A stretch of DNA of 64,000 nucleotides from NCBI RefSeq assembly GCF_900143695.1, contig NZ_FRFE01000008.1, positions 1-64,000 of the forward strand. The letters run 5' to 3'. Below the pieces are notes generated by a model. The model searched no databases. It worked only from the letters and a program-made list of their open reading frames with translations, and had not been told where the DNA came from. Positions 37,132 to 46,514 of the stretch are shown one piece after another. The position numbers were made by a program, and so were the translations under genes. How positions within the stretch are numbered: the stretch's first letter is position 1; every line of letters begins with the position of its first letter. This DNA comes from Desulfopila aestuarii DSM 18488. GTDB lineage: Bacteria; Desulfobacterota; Desulfobulbia; Desulfobulbales; Desulfocapsaceae.

Positions 37132-38343
37132 TCACGGTTGTACCGCGGTAATATACTGCGATTCACCACCCACAAACTTCACGATCGTAATTTCCTTGTT
37201 CTGAGGATTACCGTTTTCATCCATGGCAATCGGTCCGGCCGCACCGCGAAAATCATGGGTTTTTGCAAGTGCATCCCGGATCTTCTTCCTATCAAATGAA
37301 CCTGCCCGGTTAATGGCATCAACCAGAACCATAATTGCGTCATAGCCGAGCGGGGCGGTAAGGTTCCACAACGGGTTGTCGCTCATCTCCCTGTACATCT
37401 CTCGGATAACCTGGGCTTCTGGATAAGGCATATCAGGATGCCAGAGAACGGTCTGGTAACTTCCCTCAATTTCGTCATCGATCAGGGTACCGATCAGGTC
37501 CCAGCCGTCTCCGCCAAGAAAGAGAGCCTTTACACCTTTCTTCCTGGCCTGCTTCATGAACAGGGCTGTATCACGGGTGTAGCCTGGAATATAGACAGCA
37601 TCCGGCCGGTATTTGAGTAGTTCATCAATGATCTCGGAAAAATCGGCAGAGTCTCCCCGATAGACAGCATCCAGAACCACCCCTCCCCCGAGATGAAGAA
37701 ATTCCGTACGAAAGTATGCCGCCAGATCCACCGAATAGTGCTCATCAACATTGGCAAGAATGGACACAGTCTTGATTTTCAGCTCATCACGAGCAAACTT
37801 GGCCATGGCTTTGCCCTGCATATCATCACCAAAGCAGACCCGGAAAACATAGTCACGACCGAAAGTGACTTCTGGATTCGTCGATGTCGGTGTAATCATG
37901 GGTATTCCCGCCTTCTGGAGCACCGGCGCCATGGCCAGAGAATGAGAACTCCAGTGGGCACCGATCACTGCGTCTACCTTCGCGGCAACTGCTTCATGGG
38001 CCGCCTCTAATGCGCCGATAGAGGTGCTTTTGTTGTCCAGTATCAGCAGCTTGATCGGCCGCCCCAAAACCCCGCCACTTTCGTTGACTCGCCCTACCGC
38101 CGCAATAACCATCTCAACTACCGGTTGGTTATGACGGGCGGCAATGCCGGTAAGGGAAAAAATTACGGCGATGCTCACAGGCTGTTGTGTGCTGTCGACA
38201 GGATTCGTCTCGGCCACGGCCGGACCCATCTGGAACGTAAGAACCAAAGCCAGTAATAACGACATACTGTAAAACAATATTACCTTAACCAACCAGCTCG
38301 TATCTTTTTTTTCACTACCACAGGCAGAAATCGCATTCATCAT
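37132..38343 (-). CDS. Leu/Ile/Val-type ABC substrate-binding protein (orphan, sensor-linked)
   Basis: Periplasmic binding protein of the Peripla_BP_6 (LivJ/K) family, 403 residues. A long N-region precedes the signal-peptide core LVKVILFYSMSLLLALVLTFQMGPAVA, cleaved before ETNP. The mature part starts VSIAVIFSLTGIAARHNQPVVEMVIAAVGRVNESGG and contains VIGAHWSSHSLAMAPVLQKAGIPMITPTSTNPEVT, the hinge and ligand loops of the family. No livHMGF permease or ATPase gene is near, and a membrane hybrid kinase follows, so its job may be to present a ligand to that sensor. AAGGGGAT supports the start at 38343. The ligand is probably an amino acid, amide or similar. Confidence 0.88.
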   Translation of the reverse strand: MMNAISACGSEKKDTSWLVKVILFYSMSLLLALVLTFQMGPAVAETNPVDSTQQPVSIAVIFSLTGIAARHNQPVVEMVIAAVGRVNESGGVLGRPIKLLILDNKSTSIGALEAAHEAVAAKVDAVIGAHWSSHSLAMAPVLQKAGIPMITPTSTNPEVTFGRDYVFRVCFGDDMQGKAMAKFARDELKIKTVSILANVDEHYSVDLAAYFRTEFLHLGGGVVLDAVYRGDSADFSEIIDELLKYRPDAVYIPGYTRDTALFMKQARKKGVKALFLGGDGWDLIGTLIDDEIEGSYQTVLWHPDMPYPEAQVIREMYREMSDNPLWNLTAPLGYDAIMVLVDAINRAGSFDRKKIRDALAKTHDFRGAAGPIAMDENGNPQNKEITIVKFVGGESQYITAVQP

Positions 38344-38802
38344 GATATCCCCTTAACACACTACGAAAATACAGTATCCATTGCCAGGCAACCAGCCCGC
38401 CGATTACACCTTCGGAGTCTCCCGGTACACTACAATGCTTTGTGCCATTATCGGTTTAAAGAGTTTCCTGACAATTTAACATGTCAAATCGACTATATAA
38501 TTAACGCGTGAAATTTTGTACAAAAATATGACGGAGTGTTGCGGGAAAGGCTATGGAGAAGCCCTTGGTGTGGTGGTGAAGAACGACGTTTATTAACGAG
38601 ACTCCTGCAGAATGGCCTTATCGTCCAAAGTCGGCGTTATGCTTAAAAAATTTATCCTCGGAATATGATCCATATGTTTGTGGTCATTTTTTTTACATGC
38701 CTCGGAGTCTACGTTTACCTGATTTTGAACGAAAATCCTCATTGCGTAAAAGACTCTGACGTTACATCAATTTTTCCAGCATAATAAATGCGTTACATCA
38801 TA
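38344..38802. other. Intergenic region between metF end and the binding-protein gene
   Basis: About 460 bp before the terminator. The minus-strand binding-protein promoter must lie at its left end (about 38360-38520, AT-rich). The rest, 38530-38800, contains no ORF with a ribosome site and no recognisable RNA. Confidence 0.4.
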
Positions 38803-38839
38803 CAAAAAAGGCCCTTCTCCCAAAAATGGAGAAGGGCCT
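38803..38839 (-). terminator. Strong intrinsic terminator after metF
   Basis: AGGCCCTTCTCC (38809-38820) pairs perfectly with GGAGAAGGGCCT (38828-38839) across a 7-base loop. On the minus strand the hairpin is followed by a run of six T (38803-38808 as A on the plus strand). It lies 28 bp past the metF stop. Confidence 0.85.
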
Positions 38840-38866
38840 GCAAAACAGAAACTGATATTTTTCCCT

Positions 38867-40372
38867 TCAGGCGGCTTTGTCTTCCCGCTGGTGATCACGA
38901 TCCAGATGAAAATTGATCCACGAAGAGGTGTCTTTCAACTCCCAGAGCCGAGGTGGAACAAACGTCGCGGTAAGCCGGTCGGTCTCGTTATGCCTCTTCA
39001 TCCGGTAGTACGCCCGCACCCAGACACAGAACTTGTCTTCATGGACCTCACAGTAGCCGTCACGACTACCACCGCAGGCACCGTTTCGTGTGTGCTTGGG
39101 ACAACCCGACTCGGGACAGAGAAAACCAACATGCTGAATGCCGCAGTCTCCGCAACTCTGACAGGAAAGCATCAATTTCTTGAACGGGTCCTCAAGGAAG
39201 GCTTTCAACATCCATGAGGAGTTACTCTTATCGAGAGTGGCAGAAATCTTTTTATAGACCGGGGCGAGGGAAGCCCGCTTGTCAAAAAAGAGGTCGTGAG
39301 CTGTGCGCAGGAACAGGTAATGGGCACCATCGGTGTACTTCAGTTTGATGTCATCCTGTTTGCTCATGCCATTTTTCTGCTCTGCAGATTGTTTGTAGAG
39401 ATAGAAGCGGCCGTTTTGCTCTTCTTGGAATTCTTCCCGGTAGTCCTGCCAGTTATGCTGGATTTCATCCATGCGGTCGAGAATAGCGGCCACGGTATCA
39501 AAACTCTTGTGCACTCCACCGATATGAATACCCTTATAGCCGATACCTTTCAGTACCACGCCTAAGCGGGCCAGTCGTTCTATTGCCTTCTTCGGGCCTT
39601 CACCCTTTACTTCATATTCCTTGGCGATGGTTTCGTAGAGACGCTTGGAAACGTAAACACCGGGAACCTTGCCCTGCTGCATGATATTTGCCGCGCCTTT
39701 ACCCAACAGGTAAAGCGAAGCGAGCGCCGGAATCTTGATATTGTTCTCGTGGTTGAAGATCAGCAGTTCTTCATACTTGTCGATATCGTACCCCAGCTGG
39801 GTAATGGTAAACGAGGCGCCGGCCTCTATCTTCCGCTGCAGCTTGCGATACTGGACCCACGATTCCGCTTCGGTGTACTTAAACGGCGAGACGGCACAAC
39901 CAGTAACAAAAACTTCCGAATGGCCGGTCTTGATCAACCGCTTGTTGAGGTCATTCAACATCGAGGTGAGGATCACCGAGTCAAAATCAAACACCGGAGT
40001 GCCCCGGCCGCCGAATCCCTTGCCGGAATAATCGCCGGTGAGTGCCAGGATATTTTTCATGCCCATCCGGGCCAGCTGCAACGCCCTACTCTCCATGCCC
40101 ATACGGTTGGTATCACGGCAAGTAAAGTGGACGATGACATCAAGACCAAAATCAAGGATCTCACGCCCGATGGCATCGGGACTGAGTGCGGCGTTGCCGC
40201 CGGGATTATCAGTGATCGACACGGCGGTGATCCGCCCGTCGTTATAGGCATCTTGTGAAATCTGCTTGATTGTATCGATTGCATCGCCGCTGAAATCTCG
40301 TCCGGGGATAAGCTCAAGAGTTACGACAAATTTTTCCGGAGTTGAAATGTCATCATTGAAATTGTGAATCAC
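38867..40372 (-). CDS. metF: Methylenetetrahydrofolate reductase with cysteine-rich C-terminal domain
   Basis: A 501-residue fusion. Residues 1-300 form the MetF TIM barrel (VTLELIPGRDFSGDAIDTI; SITDNPGGNAALSPDAIG; NILALTGDYSG; ASFTITQLGYD), which reduces 5,10-methylene-THF to 5-methyl-THF. Residues about 385-480 are a Cys-rich domain with at least nine Cys in CQSCGDCG, LCPESGCPK, GACGGSRDGYC and FCVW, as in the MTHFR C-terminal domain family that in other bacteria accompanies ferredoxin-linked or Wood-Ljungdahl-type MetF. The domain may bind zinc or an iron-sulfur cluster and set the electron donor. The start is GTG 40372 with AAGGAG 8 bases upstream. It is monocistronic with its own terminator; no other C1 gene is in the window. 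Confidence 0.9.
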   Translation of the reverse strand: MIHNFNDDISTPEKFVVTLELIPGRDFSGDAIDTIKQISQDAYNDGRITAVSITDNPGGNAALSPDAIGREILDFGLDVIVHFTCRDTNRMGMESRALQLARMGMKNILALTGDYSGKGFGGRGTPVFDFDSVILTSMLNDLNKRLIKTGHSEVFVTGCAVSPFKYTEAESWVQYRKLQRKIEAGASFTITQLGYDIDKYEELLIFNHENNIKIPALASLYLLGKGAANIMQQGKVPGVYVSKRLYETIAKEYEVKGEGPKKAIERLARLGVVLKGIGYKGIHIGGVHKSFDTVAAILDRMDEIQHNWQDYREEFQEEQNGRFYLYKQSAEQKNGMSKQDDIKLKYTDGAHYLFLRTAHDLFFDKRASLAPVYKKISATLDKSNSSWMLKAFLEDPFKKLMLSCQSCGDCGIQHVGFLCPESGCPKHTRNGACGGSRDGYCEVHEDKFCVWVRAYYRMKRHNETDRLTATFVPPRLWELKDTSSWINFHLDRDHQREDKAA

Positions 40373-40732
40373 GGGAACTTCTCCTTGTTGAACTTCGCTT
40401 CAGTACGAGCAACCAAAAACACGGTTTCCTCGAATACCCCCATGCTACATTTCGGTGTACCTCGGCTGCCGGGTACGAACCCTGCCCAAACTGACTTGGA
40501 CCATTTCCAATACTACCACATAGTAGTAATCACTGTCTCTATAAAATGCAGGAAAACAACGATAGATTATTGGATAATGATGATTCAGGAATTCAATTCT
40601 GTTGATATGGATACGGGCCACAAACAGTGATCGAAGAAGTAGAAACGAAGATATTTCGTGTACAACAAAGCAAGAAATGAGTGGAAACAACAATTTCAAT
40701 AAGAAACCTTAAGAAAACAGGGCCCATGAAAC
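40373..40732. other. metF upstream region
   Basis: About 360 bp upstream of metF (minus strand), which must contain its promoter. A segment at about 40420-40530 has short self-complementary pieces (for example GGGTTCGTACCC), but I could not match it to a known riboswitch such as SAM or THF. No gene is seen. Confidence 0.3.
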
Positions 40733-40770
40733 GAAAAAATCCCCACGCCAACCTGATGTTAACGTGGGGA
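40733..40770 (-). terminator. Terminator of the coiled-coil protein gene
   Basis: CCCCACG (40741-40747) pairs with CGTGGGG (40763-40769) and on the minus strand is followed by a T-rich tail (40733-40740). It lies about 110 bp past the stop of the coiled-coil protein gene. Confidence 0.65.
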
Positions 40771-40879
40771 AAATCTACACGACTTAAAAAAATCTCACGG
40801 TGCAGACTCTCTGCACCTCAACCATCCACAGCACCCGCTGAGGACAGAATGATACAGCACAAACAGGGATCAGCTTCGG

Positions 40880-41362
40880 TCAGCCGGTCACCTGCTGCTG
40901 CAGCTTATTAATCAATGCTTCTTTTTCCTTCAACAGGGCATGAACCTCTGCCGCTGCCTCATAATTATCCTGGGCGGCTTGAACCGCCTCTTCTTTAGCC
41001 TGTTCTGCATGAGCAATCTTCTGAATGGAAGACTGTACGACATCATCCACTTTCGTCTCGAATTCCTCCTCAAGCTTCTCCAGGGCATCACGCTTTTCAT
41101 CACGTTCAGCGCTGACTGCAGCCAGTTCGCTGGTAAGACGTTCGATTTCCTTGTCCTTTTCGGCAATCAACTCATCTTTTTGCCTGACGATATTTTCTTT
41201 CTGACTGATTTCAGACTCTTTCTGGCTGATCGCACTGTCTTTTTCACCGATGACCGCGTCTTTCTTGGCGATCTCACCGCCTTTTTTCTGCAGCAGCACA
41301 GCCGCCGCAATAGCCACTACAACAGCTATCCCCAGTCCAAGCCACATGATCATGTTCTCCAT
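40880..41362 (-). CDS. Single-pass membrane coiled-coil protein (uncharacterised)
   Basis: A 160-residue protein with one N-terminal membrane helix (about 4-24, MIMWLGLGIAVVVAIAAAVLL) and a long charged helix (about 28-158). The first part of the helix is built from near-repeats of seven residues such as KDSAISQ, KESEISQ, KENIVRQ, KDELIAE and KDKEIER, a regular heptad pattern expected to form a parallel coiled coil. No catalytic motif is present. The topology (short periplasmic tip, long cytoplasmic rod) would suit a scaffold or spacer. AAGGTGAG precedes the ATG. It is transcribed alone and ends in its own terminator. Confidence 0.7.
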   Translation of the reverse strand: MENMIMWLGLGIAVVVAIAAAVLLQKKGGEIAKKDAVIGEKDSAISQKESEISQKENIVRQKDELIAEKDKEIERLTSELAAVSAERDEKRDALEKLEEEFETKVDDVVQSSIQKIAHAEQAKEEAVQAAQDNYEAAAEVHALLKEKEALINKLQQQVTG

Positions 41363-41801
41363 TGGTTCTCACCTTCAACGGTGTCTGATAATTTGGCTCA
41401 GCTAACCGATTATCACCTGCCGGACGCCAGCCGTGCTCACCTTCTACGTTGCAACCTGCAAATAGCCTATCGTTTTGCTGAACTATACACAATGTTTTTT
41501 TCTCGCATCTATTTGTAAAATTTTCGTATCCATTATCCTTACATAGCAGAAAACAAGCCGTCCTCATTTATATCGCGGGGTGTTGAGCAAAGAAAGCTCG
41601 AGCAAATTTCCACCTCACTTTTTCATAGTCAATCCTTGCTGTCTCTCAAAATAGTCACAATCATCTGTCAAGCAATGTCTACCCTCACTGCCCAATACAG
41701 AACCGCTCGTTTTCGTGGCTTTTTGCCCATCCAGCCATTATAGTGGGTGGTTTGTATAGTTTTTCATGAACAGTTTTTTCTCTTTTTCAACAGGTACCCC
41801 T
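41363..41801. other. Intergenic region between divergent genes
   Basis: 439 bp between the coiled-coil gene (minus) and the PfkB kinase (plus), with promoters for both expected. An upstream in-frame ATG at 41766 would lengthen the kinase by 12 residues but lacks family similarity. Nothing else is recognised. Confidence 0.35.
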
Positions 41802-42722
41802 ATGAACATTATCGTTTCCGGCTCCATGGCCTATGACCGGATCATGGCCTTTCCCGAATATTTTGCCGACCATATTCTGCCCGACAAGATTCACATGCTC
41901 AATGTCTGTTTTCAGGTCGACGGCGTCACTGAACATTTTGGCGGCACCGCCGGCAATATTTCCTACGCCCTCCGATTGATGGGCAAAGCGGCCACCATCA
42001 CTGCTACCATCGGTCATGATCACCGCAGATATTTCAAGTGGCTCGAAAGCAATGACATCGCCGTCGATGGCATCAAAATCATCGATAAAGAATTTACCGC
42101 CGGCGCCTACATCACCACCGATAAAGCGGATAACCAGATCACCGGTTTCAACCCCGGTGCCATGAAGTTTTCCTCGGAGTTGGATTTCGACAGTCTCGAT
42201 CCTGAAAACACCATTTTGATCGCCTCACCGGGAAATCTCGACGACATGATCAACTATCCGCGCCGATGCAAGGAAAAGTCCATCCGATATATTTTCGACC
42301 CAGGCCAGGCTCTGCCGGTTCTGCAACCCGAGGATCTCATTGACGTCATCACCGGCAGTTTTCTGTTGATTGTGAACGATTATGAATTCGATCTTATTTT
42401 AAACAAGACCGGGCTTACCCGTGAAGAGCTCCTGGCCCTTGCCGACAACACCATCATCACCCTCGGTGAACATGGCTCACGGATCTACCGTAACGGTACA
42501 GAAACCAAAATTGCCCCGGCAGCACCACGCGGGGTAATTGATCCAACCGGCTGTGGTGATGCCTATCGCGGCGCCCTGCTTTCCGGCCTGGCTTCAGGTC
42601 TCGATCTTGAGGAGAGTGCCAAACTCGGCAGCATCTGTGCCTCGTTTGCCGTTGAATGCCACGGAACCCAGGTCTACACCTTCACTCCCGAAGAGTTTGA
42701 AGACCGCCGTAAAAGTTACTGA
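41802..42722 (+). CDS. PfkB/ribokinase family sugar or nucleoside kinase
   Basis: A 306-residue PfkB-family kinase. The N-terminal segment IIVSGSMAYDRIM and the substrate-binding FGGTAGNISYALRLMG are typical. The C-terminal signature DPTGCGDAYRGALLSGL (about 258-274) carries the catalytic Asp within GCGD, where most members have GAGD. The enzyme phosphorylates a sugar or nucleoside (adenosine-like substrates are known for relatives of this subgroup), but the substrate is not settled. I chose ATG 41802 because the family begins right at IIVSGS. It stands alone, separated from the convergent leucine operon by a strong hairpin. Confidence 0.85.
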   Translation: MNIIVSGSMAYDRIMAFPEYFADHILPDKIHMLNVCFQVDGVTEHFGGTAGNISYALRLMGKAATITATIGHDHRRYFKWLESNDIAVDGIKIIDKEFTAGAYITTDKADNQITGFNPGAMKFSSELDFDSLDPENTILIASPGNLDDMINYPRRCKEKSIRYIFDPGQALPVLQPEDLIDVITGSFLLIVNDYEFDLILNKTGLTREELLALADNTIITLGEHGSRIYRNGTETKIAPAAPRGVIDPTGCGDAYRGALLSGLASGLDLEESAKLGSICASFAVECHGTQVYTFTPEEFEDRRKSY

Positions 42723-42735
42723 TCCCCCAAACTGG

Positions 42736-42765
42736 CGCTACGACCTCCCATATGAGGTCGTAGCG
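42736..42765. terminator. Bidirectional hairpin between kinase gene and leucine operon
   Basis: Perfect 12-bp stem CGCTACGACCTC (42736-42747) and GAGGTCGTAGCG (42754-42765) with a 6-base loop, centred between two converging genes. A T-run is weak, so efficiency is uncertain. Confidence 0.6.
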
Positions 42766-42803
42766 TCCCCGCTATTCGCTTGGTTGTCCTGCATTTCAAG
42801 CTG

Positions 42804-43703
42804 TCAGCACTCCGACATGGCCAGCGCGACTTTTGACCGGCTCACCCTCCCCAACTGTTGACAGATATAGTTGCCGGCATCCAGCAGTTTCCCAAGATCA
42901 ACACCTGTGGCAATGTTCAGGCCGTTCAGCATATAGAGAAGATCCTCAGTGGCCACATTACCAGATGCCCCACGAGCATATGGACAACCGCCCAACCCCG
43001 CCACCGAACTGTCAACAATAGCCACCCCCAGCTCAAGGGCCGACAGAATATTGGCCAACGCCTGGCCGTAGGTGTCATGAAAATGGACGGCAAGTTTCTC
43101 TATCGGGATCGTCTCGGCCACGGCTTCAATCATCGCCTGCACCTTGCCGGGCGTGCCCACACCGATGGTGTCGGAGAGCACAATTTCAGGACAGCCGAGC
43201 TGGTAGAGTTGTGCGGCAACCTGTCGAACCTTCTCCACGGAGATTTCACCATCATAAGGGCAACCGAGGGTGCAGGAGAGATACCCACGAACGGCCAATC
43301 CTTTGGTCAGCGCCCGGTCGATAATCTCCCCGCAACGCTCCAGTCCTTCTGCGATTGTGCAATTACTGTTTTTCTTCGAAAACCCCTCCGAGGCAGAAGC
43401 AATGACACTCACAGCCGAAGCACCTGCGGCGAGTGCGTCTTCAAACCCCCGCGAATTTGGCACCAGTACAGGATAGATAACATGGGGAAGTCGTGAAATG
43501 GATTGAATGACCTCGGCATGGTCAGCCAGCTGCGGCACCCATTTCGCCGGCACACAGCTGGTAATTTCCACTACGGGTAAACCGGCCCGGCTCAGCAGGT
43601 CGATATAGGTGATTTTGGCCTCGGTCGAGACCTGCACAACCTCATTTTGCAAACCATCACGCGGAGAGACCTCCACTATCCGAACCCGCTCAGGCAGCTG
43701 CAT
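42804..43703 (-). CDS. liuE: Hydroxymethylglutaryl-CoA lyase
   Basis: Last enzyme of leucine degradation, splitting HMG-CoA into acetoacetate and acetyl-CoA. 299 residues, HMGL-like TIM barrel. The N-terminal metal/substrate segment [11 protein letters not shown] (11-21), [14 protein letters not shown] (metal His residues) and the family signature [19 protein letters not shown] (237-254) with catalytic Cys240 are all present and separate it from isopropylmalate and homocitrate synthases. It overlaps the carboxylase alpha gene by 14 bp and is the last gene of the six-gene operon. Confidence 0.95.
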   Translation of the reverse strand: MQLPERVRIVEVSPRDGLQNEVVQVSTEAKITYIDLLSRAGLPVVEITSCVPAKWVPQLADHAEVIQSISRLPHVIYPVLVPNSRGFEDALAAGASAVSVIASASEGFSKKNSNCTIAEGLERCGEIIDRALTKGLAVRGYLSCTLGCPYDGEISVEKVRQVAAQLYQLGCPEIVLSDTIGVGTPGKVQAMIEAVAETIPIEKLAVHFHDTYGQALANILSALELGVAIVDSSVAGLGGCPYARGASGNVATEDLLYMLNGLNIATGVDLGKLLDAGNYICQQLGRVSRSKVALAMSEC

Positions 43704-45711
43704 CGTTTTTTTCCTCCAGCGGTTGGAACTCCACCAGCCGATCCTTTTCCTGAACGCTGTCGCCCTGTCGGTAGAGTATGGAAATCACCGTGCCGTCGGC
43801 CGGGGCACGGATCGCATATTCCATCTTCATTGCCTCAAGCACAAGCAGCTGATCGCCTTGTCGCACCGTATCTCCAGCCTCGACAAAAAGTTCGGTAACC
43901 TTTCCCGGGATAGGGGCGCGCAGAGAATTCCCCCCCCCACCATCAGAACCCACCCGGCCAAGATCAGGCAGCAACAGATGAAAGGTGTTTCCAGCGCAAA
44001 AGACAGTGATCTGTTCATCATGAGTCACCAATGTCGCAGCAACATTCTTGCCCTGTAGCCTGCAACGTAATTTCGCCCCATGCAGCTCCACCACCGTTAC
44101 GGTCATGACAACGCCTGCCATCTCCAGACGATAGCCGTCGCCAACAGGATACATATGCACGGTCACCATTTCGCCCTGACTCAAAAGCTGCATCTCAATC
44201 CTGTCAGACTCGTTTACGCGAAACCCCTTGCCGGAGTTCCAGGGGGAGTACGGATCGCCCCCCGAGCCAACCTGCTGATAGAGCATCCGTTGATTTTCCA
44301 GGACCCGGTACAGGGCGACAATGGCAAGCGTCTCATCCGTTATCGGCTCAGGCCGCGTCAGTTCATCCAGATGCTCATCCACATAACGGGTTGTATGCGT
44401 TGCCGCGCTAAAAGCGGGGTCGACCGCGAGGCGGCGCAAAAAACCGATATTCACCGTTATTCCGGCAAAATGATACTCAGCAAGAGCGGCAAGCAGACGT
44501 AAAATCGCCTCATGACGATCCTCTCCCCAAACGATCAGCTTCGCCAACATCGGGTCGTAAAAAGGCGTCACCATATCCCCCTGCCGCACACCGCTGTCAA
44601 CCCGCACCCCGTCGGCAGTCATAGGTTGCCGCAGGTAGTGAATGGTACCGGTAGAGGGCAGGAAGTTGCGCACGGGATCTTCGGCATAAACCCGGACCTC
44701 AATGGCATGGCCTTTACATTCCAGTTCTTCCTGGCCAAGAGGCAGCGGTTCTCCGGCAGCCACCAACAGCTGCCATGCAACCAGATCCTGGCCGGTGATC
44801 ATCTCGGTCACCGGGTGTTCCACCTGCAGCCGGGTGTTGATCTCAAGAAAATAGAACTCACCATCGGGCTCCACCAGAAACTCGACCGTACCCGCACCCA
44901 CATAGCCGAGCGTTTCGGCGGCGGCAACCGCTGTCCGGTGAAGCTTCTGGCGGATGCGCTCTGAGATACCGGGCGCTGGAGACTCTTCCAGGATTTTCTG
45001 GTGTCGCCGCTGCAGTGAGCAGTCCCGCTCAAAGAGATGGACTGCATTTCCATGGATATCCCGGAAAATCTGCACCTCCACATGCCGGGCGTTGACGATC
45101 TGTTTTTCCATGAGCAGACTGGCATCACCAAAGGCCCCGGCCGCCTCCCGCCTAGCCGCAGCAATCGCTTCGTTCATCTCCTCAGTGGCATTGACCAGAC
45201 GAATTCCCTTGCCGCCCCCGCCCCGGTCCGCCTTGATAAGCAGTGGATAGCCGAGACCCTCCCCCTTCCCCTCAAGCTCACTGTCCGGAACTTCGTCAAT
45301 ATAGCAGCCAGGAATAACTGGGATTCCAGCCTGTTCCATAATGTCACGGGCCCGACTCTTGATCCCCATGGAGGTAATGACATCAGGGCTCGGGCCAACA
45401 AAGATGAGCCCAGCCGCCTTGCAGGCCAAAGCGAACTCCGGATTCTCCGAGAGAAAACCGTAACCGGGATGAATGGCCTCAGCTCCAGCCGCTTTCGCCA
45501 CCCGTAAAATTTCCTGCTGATTGAGATAACTCAAGGTCGCGGCGGCAGGGCCGATGCAATAGGCCTCATCGGCCAGCTCGACATGGAGAGCACTACTATC
45601 CGGCTCAGAATAGACCGCAACGGTCGCAATCCCCATCTTTCTGGCAGAGTAAATGATGCGGCAGGCGATCTCGCCCCGGTTGGCGATCAGGATTTTTTTG
45701 AACATCTTCAT
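43690..45711 (-). CDS. liuD: 3-methylcrotonyl-CoA carboxylase alpha (biotin carboxylase/carrier) subunit
   Basis: Biotin-carrying subunit of 673 residues. Biotin carboxylase domain (1-450): [32 protein letters not shown]-grasp [10 protein letters not shown], and the catalytic [15 protein letters not shown] middle BT-like region (about 470-590) precedes the biotinyl domain with LEAMKME, biotin on Lys629. It carboxylates biotin with bicarbonate and ATP for transfer to 3-methylcrotonyl-CoA by the beta subunit. Length matches MccA/LiuD (about 655-680). The start overlaps the liuC stop by 4 bp (ATGA), so translation is coupled. Other acyl-CoA carboxylases share this plan; the operon decides the assignment. 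Confidence 0.93.
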   Translation of the reverse strand: MKMFKKILIANRGEIACRIIYSARKMGIATVAVYSEPDSSALHVELADEAYCIGPAAATLSYLNQQEILRVAKAAGAEAIHPGYGFLSENPEFALACKAAGLIFVGPSPDVITSMGIKSRARDIMEQAGIPVIPGCYIDEVPDSELEGKGEGLGYPLLIKADRGGGGKGIRLVNATEEMNEAIAAARREAAGAFGDASLLMEKQIVNARHVEVQIFRDIHGNAVHLFERDCSLQRRHQKILEESPAPGISERIRQKLHRTAVAAAETLGYVGAGTVEFLVEPDGEFYFLEINTRLQVEHPVTEMITGQDLVAWQLLVAAGEPLPLGQEELECKGHAIEVRVYAEDPVRNFLPSTGTIHYLRQPMTADGVRVDSGVRQGDMVTPFYDPMLAKLIVWGEDRHEAILRLLAALAEYHFAGITVNIGFLRRLAVDPAFSAATHTTRYVDEHLDELTRPEPITDETLAIVALYRVLENQRMLYQQVGSGGDPYSPWNSGKGFRVNESDRIEMQLLSQGEMVTVHMYPVGDGYRLEMAGVVMTVTVVELHGAKLRCRLQGKNVAATLVTHDEQITVFCAGNTFHLLLPDLGRVGSDGGGGNSLRAPIPGKVTELFVEAGDTVRQGDQLLVLEAMKMEYAIRAPADGTVISILYRQGDSVQEKDRLVEFQPLEEKNDAAA

Positions 45712-46514
45712 TCACTCCGCCAGCTGGGTTTCCGCTTGGCAAGGAAGGCTGTAAGCCCCTCTCTCCCTTCCGCACTCACCCGAATTTCGGCTATAGCTCT
45801 CGCGGTCTCATTGCCTACTGCCCGTAAATCATCACGCTGCCAGCCGCAGATTCTTTTCTTAACAGCCGCCATGGCCTCGGGTCCGTTCGTGAGCAACATT
45901 GCGGTCAGCCGATCGATTTCTGCCTGCAGTTTTCCGTTCTCAGCAACCACCTGCACCAGTCCCAATGCCTGGGCTTTGATGGTGGAAAAAGTATCACCGG
46001 TAAGGGCCAGATACCGGGTGTTGCGGGGGCCCAGTGCTCGCTCAAGATAAGGTGAAATTACAGCAGGGATAATACCGACCTTTACCTCAGAGATAGCAAA
46101 ACGCGCCAATTCAACAGCCACCGCAATATCACAAGCCGCAACCAGGCCGACACCGCCACCGAAAGCCGCTCCCTGTACCGCACAGATGGTTGGCTTGGGG
46201 AGCATCGCCAGATCGGCGTAGAATTCCGCCATTGCCCGCGCGTCGTTATAGTTTTCCGCCTCCGAATAACCGGCCATGCGCTGCATCCAGCCCAGATCAG
46301 CACCGGCACAAAAACTTTTCCCGTTAGCCGCCAGTACCACCACCTTCACCTTCCGGTTATCCGCAAAAGATTTGATTGCCTGGTGCAACTCGGCCAGCAG
46401 TATATCGTCAAAGGCATTATGGAACTCCGGCCGGTTCAGGGTAATGGTCGCCACCCCTCGGTGGTCAATATCGCGTAAAATATTCTTTGTCTGGCCTGTC
46501 ATCGTCTCACTCAC
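45708..46514 (-). CDS. liuC: Enoyl-CoA hydratase/isomerase, probable 3-methylglutaconyl-CoA hydratase
   Basis: Crotonase-fold enzyme of 268 residues. The oxyanion-hole segments are LAANGKSFCAGADLGWM (near 62-78) and ICAVQGAAFGGGVGLVAACDIAVA (near 107-130). AGADLGWMQRM is a feature I associate with methylglutaconyl-CoA hydratases. Expected reaction: hydration of 3-methylglutaconyl-CoA to HMG-CoA, between the carboxylase and the lyase encoded around it. The frame begins with GTG at 46514, directly after the mccB stop; ATG 46502 is an equally possible start. It overlaps liuD by 4 bp. Confidence 0.88.
   Translation of the reverse strand: MSETMTGQTKNILRDIDHRGVATITLNRPEFHNAFDDILLAELHQAIKSFADNRKVKVVVLAANGKSFCAGADLGWMQRMAGYSEAENYNDARAMAEFYADLAMLPKPTICAVQGAAFGGGVGLVAACDIAVAVELARFAISEVKVGIIPAVISPYLERALGPRNTRYLALTGDTFSTIKAQALGLVQVVAENGKLQAEIDRLTAMLLTNGPEAMAAVKKRICGWQRDDLRAVGNETARAIAEIRVSAEGREGLTAFLAKRKPSWRSE

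Noticed and set aside
38435-38465. TGGCAC-like element on the minus strand upstream of the binding-protein gene
   Set aside because: The -12 part reads ATTGT, and GC is not 10 bases from GG, so it does not satisfy the sigma-54 rule.
40440-40510. GGGTTCGTACCC segment resembling a tRNA T-arm upstream of metF
   Set aside because: No acceptor stem, anticodon arm or D-arm can be folded around it.
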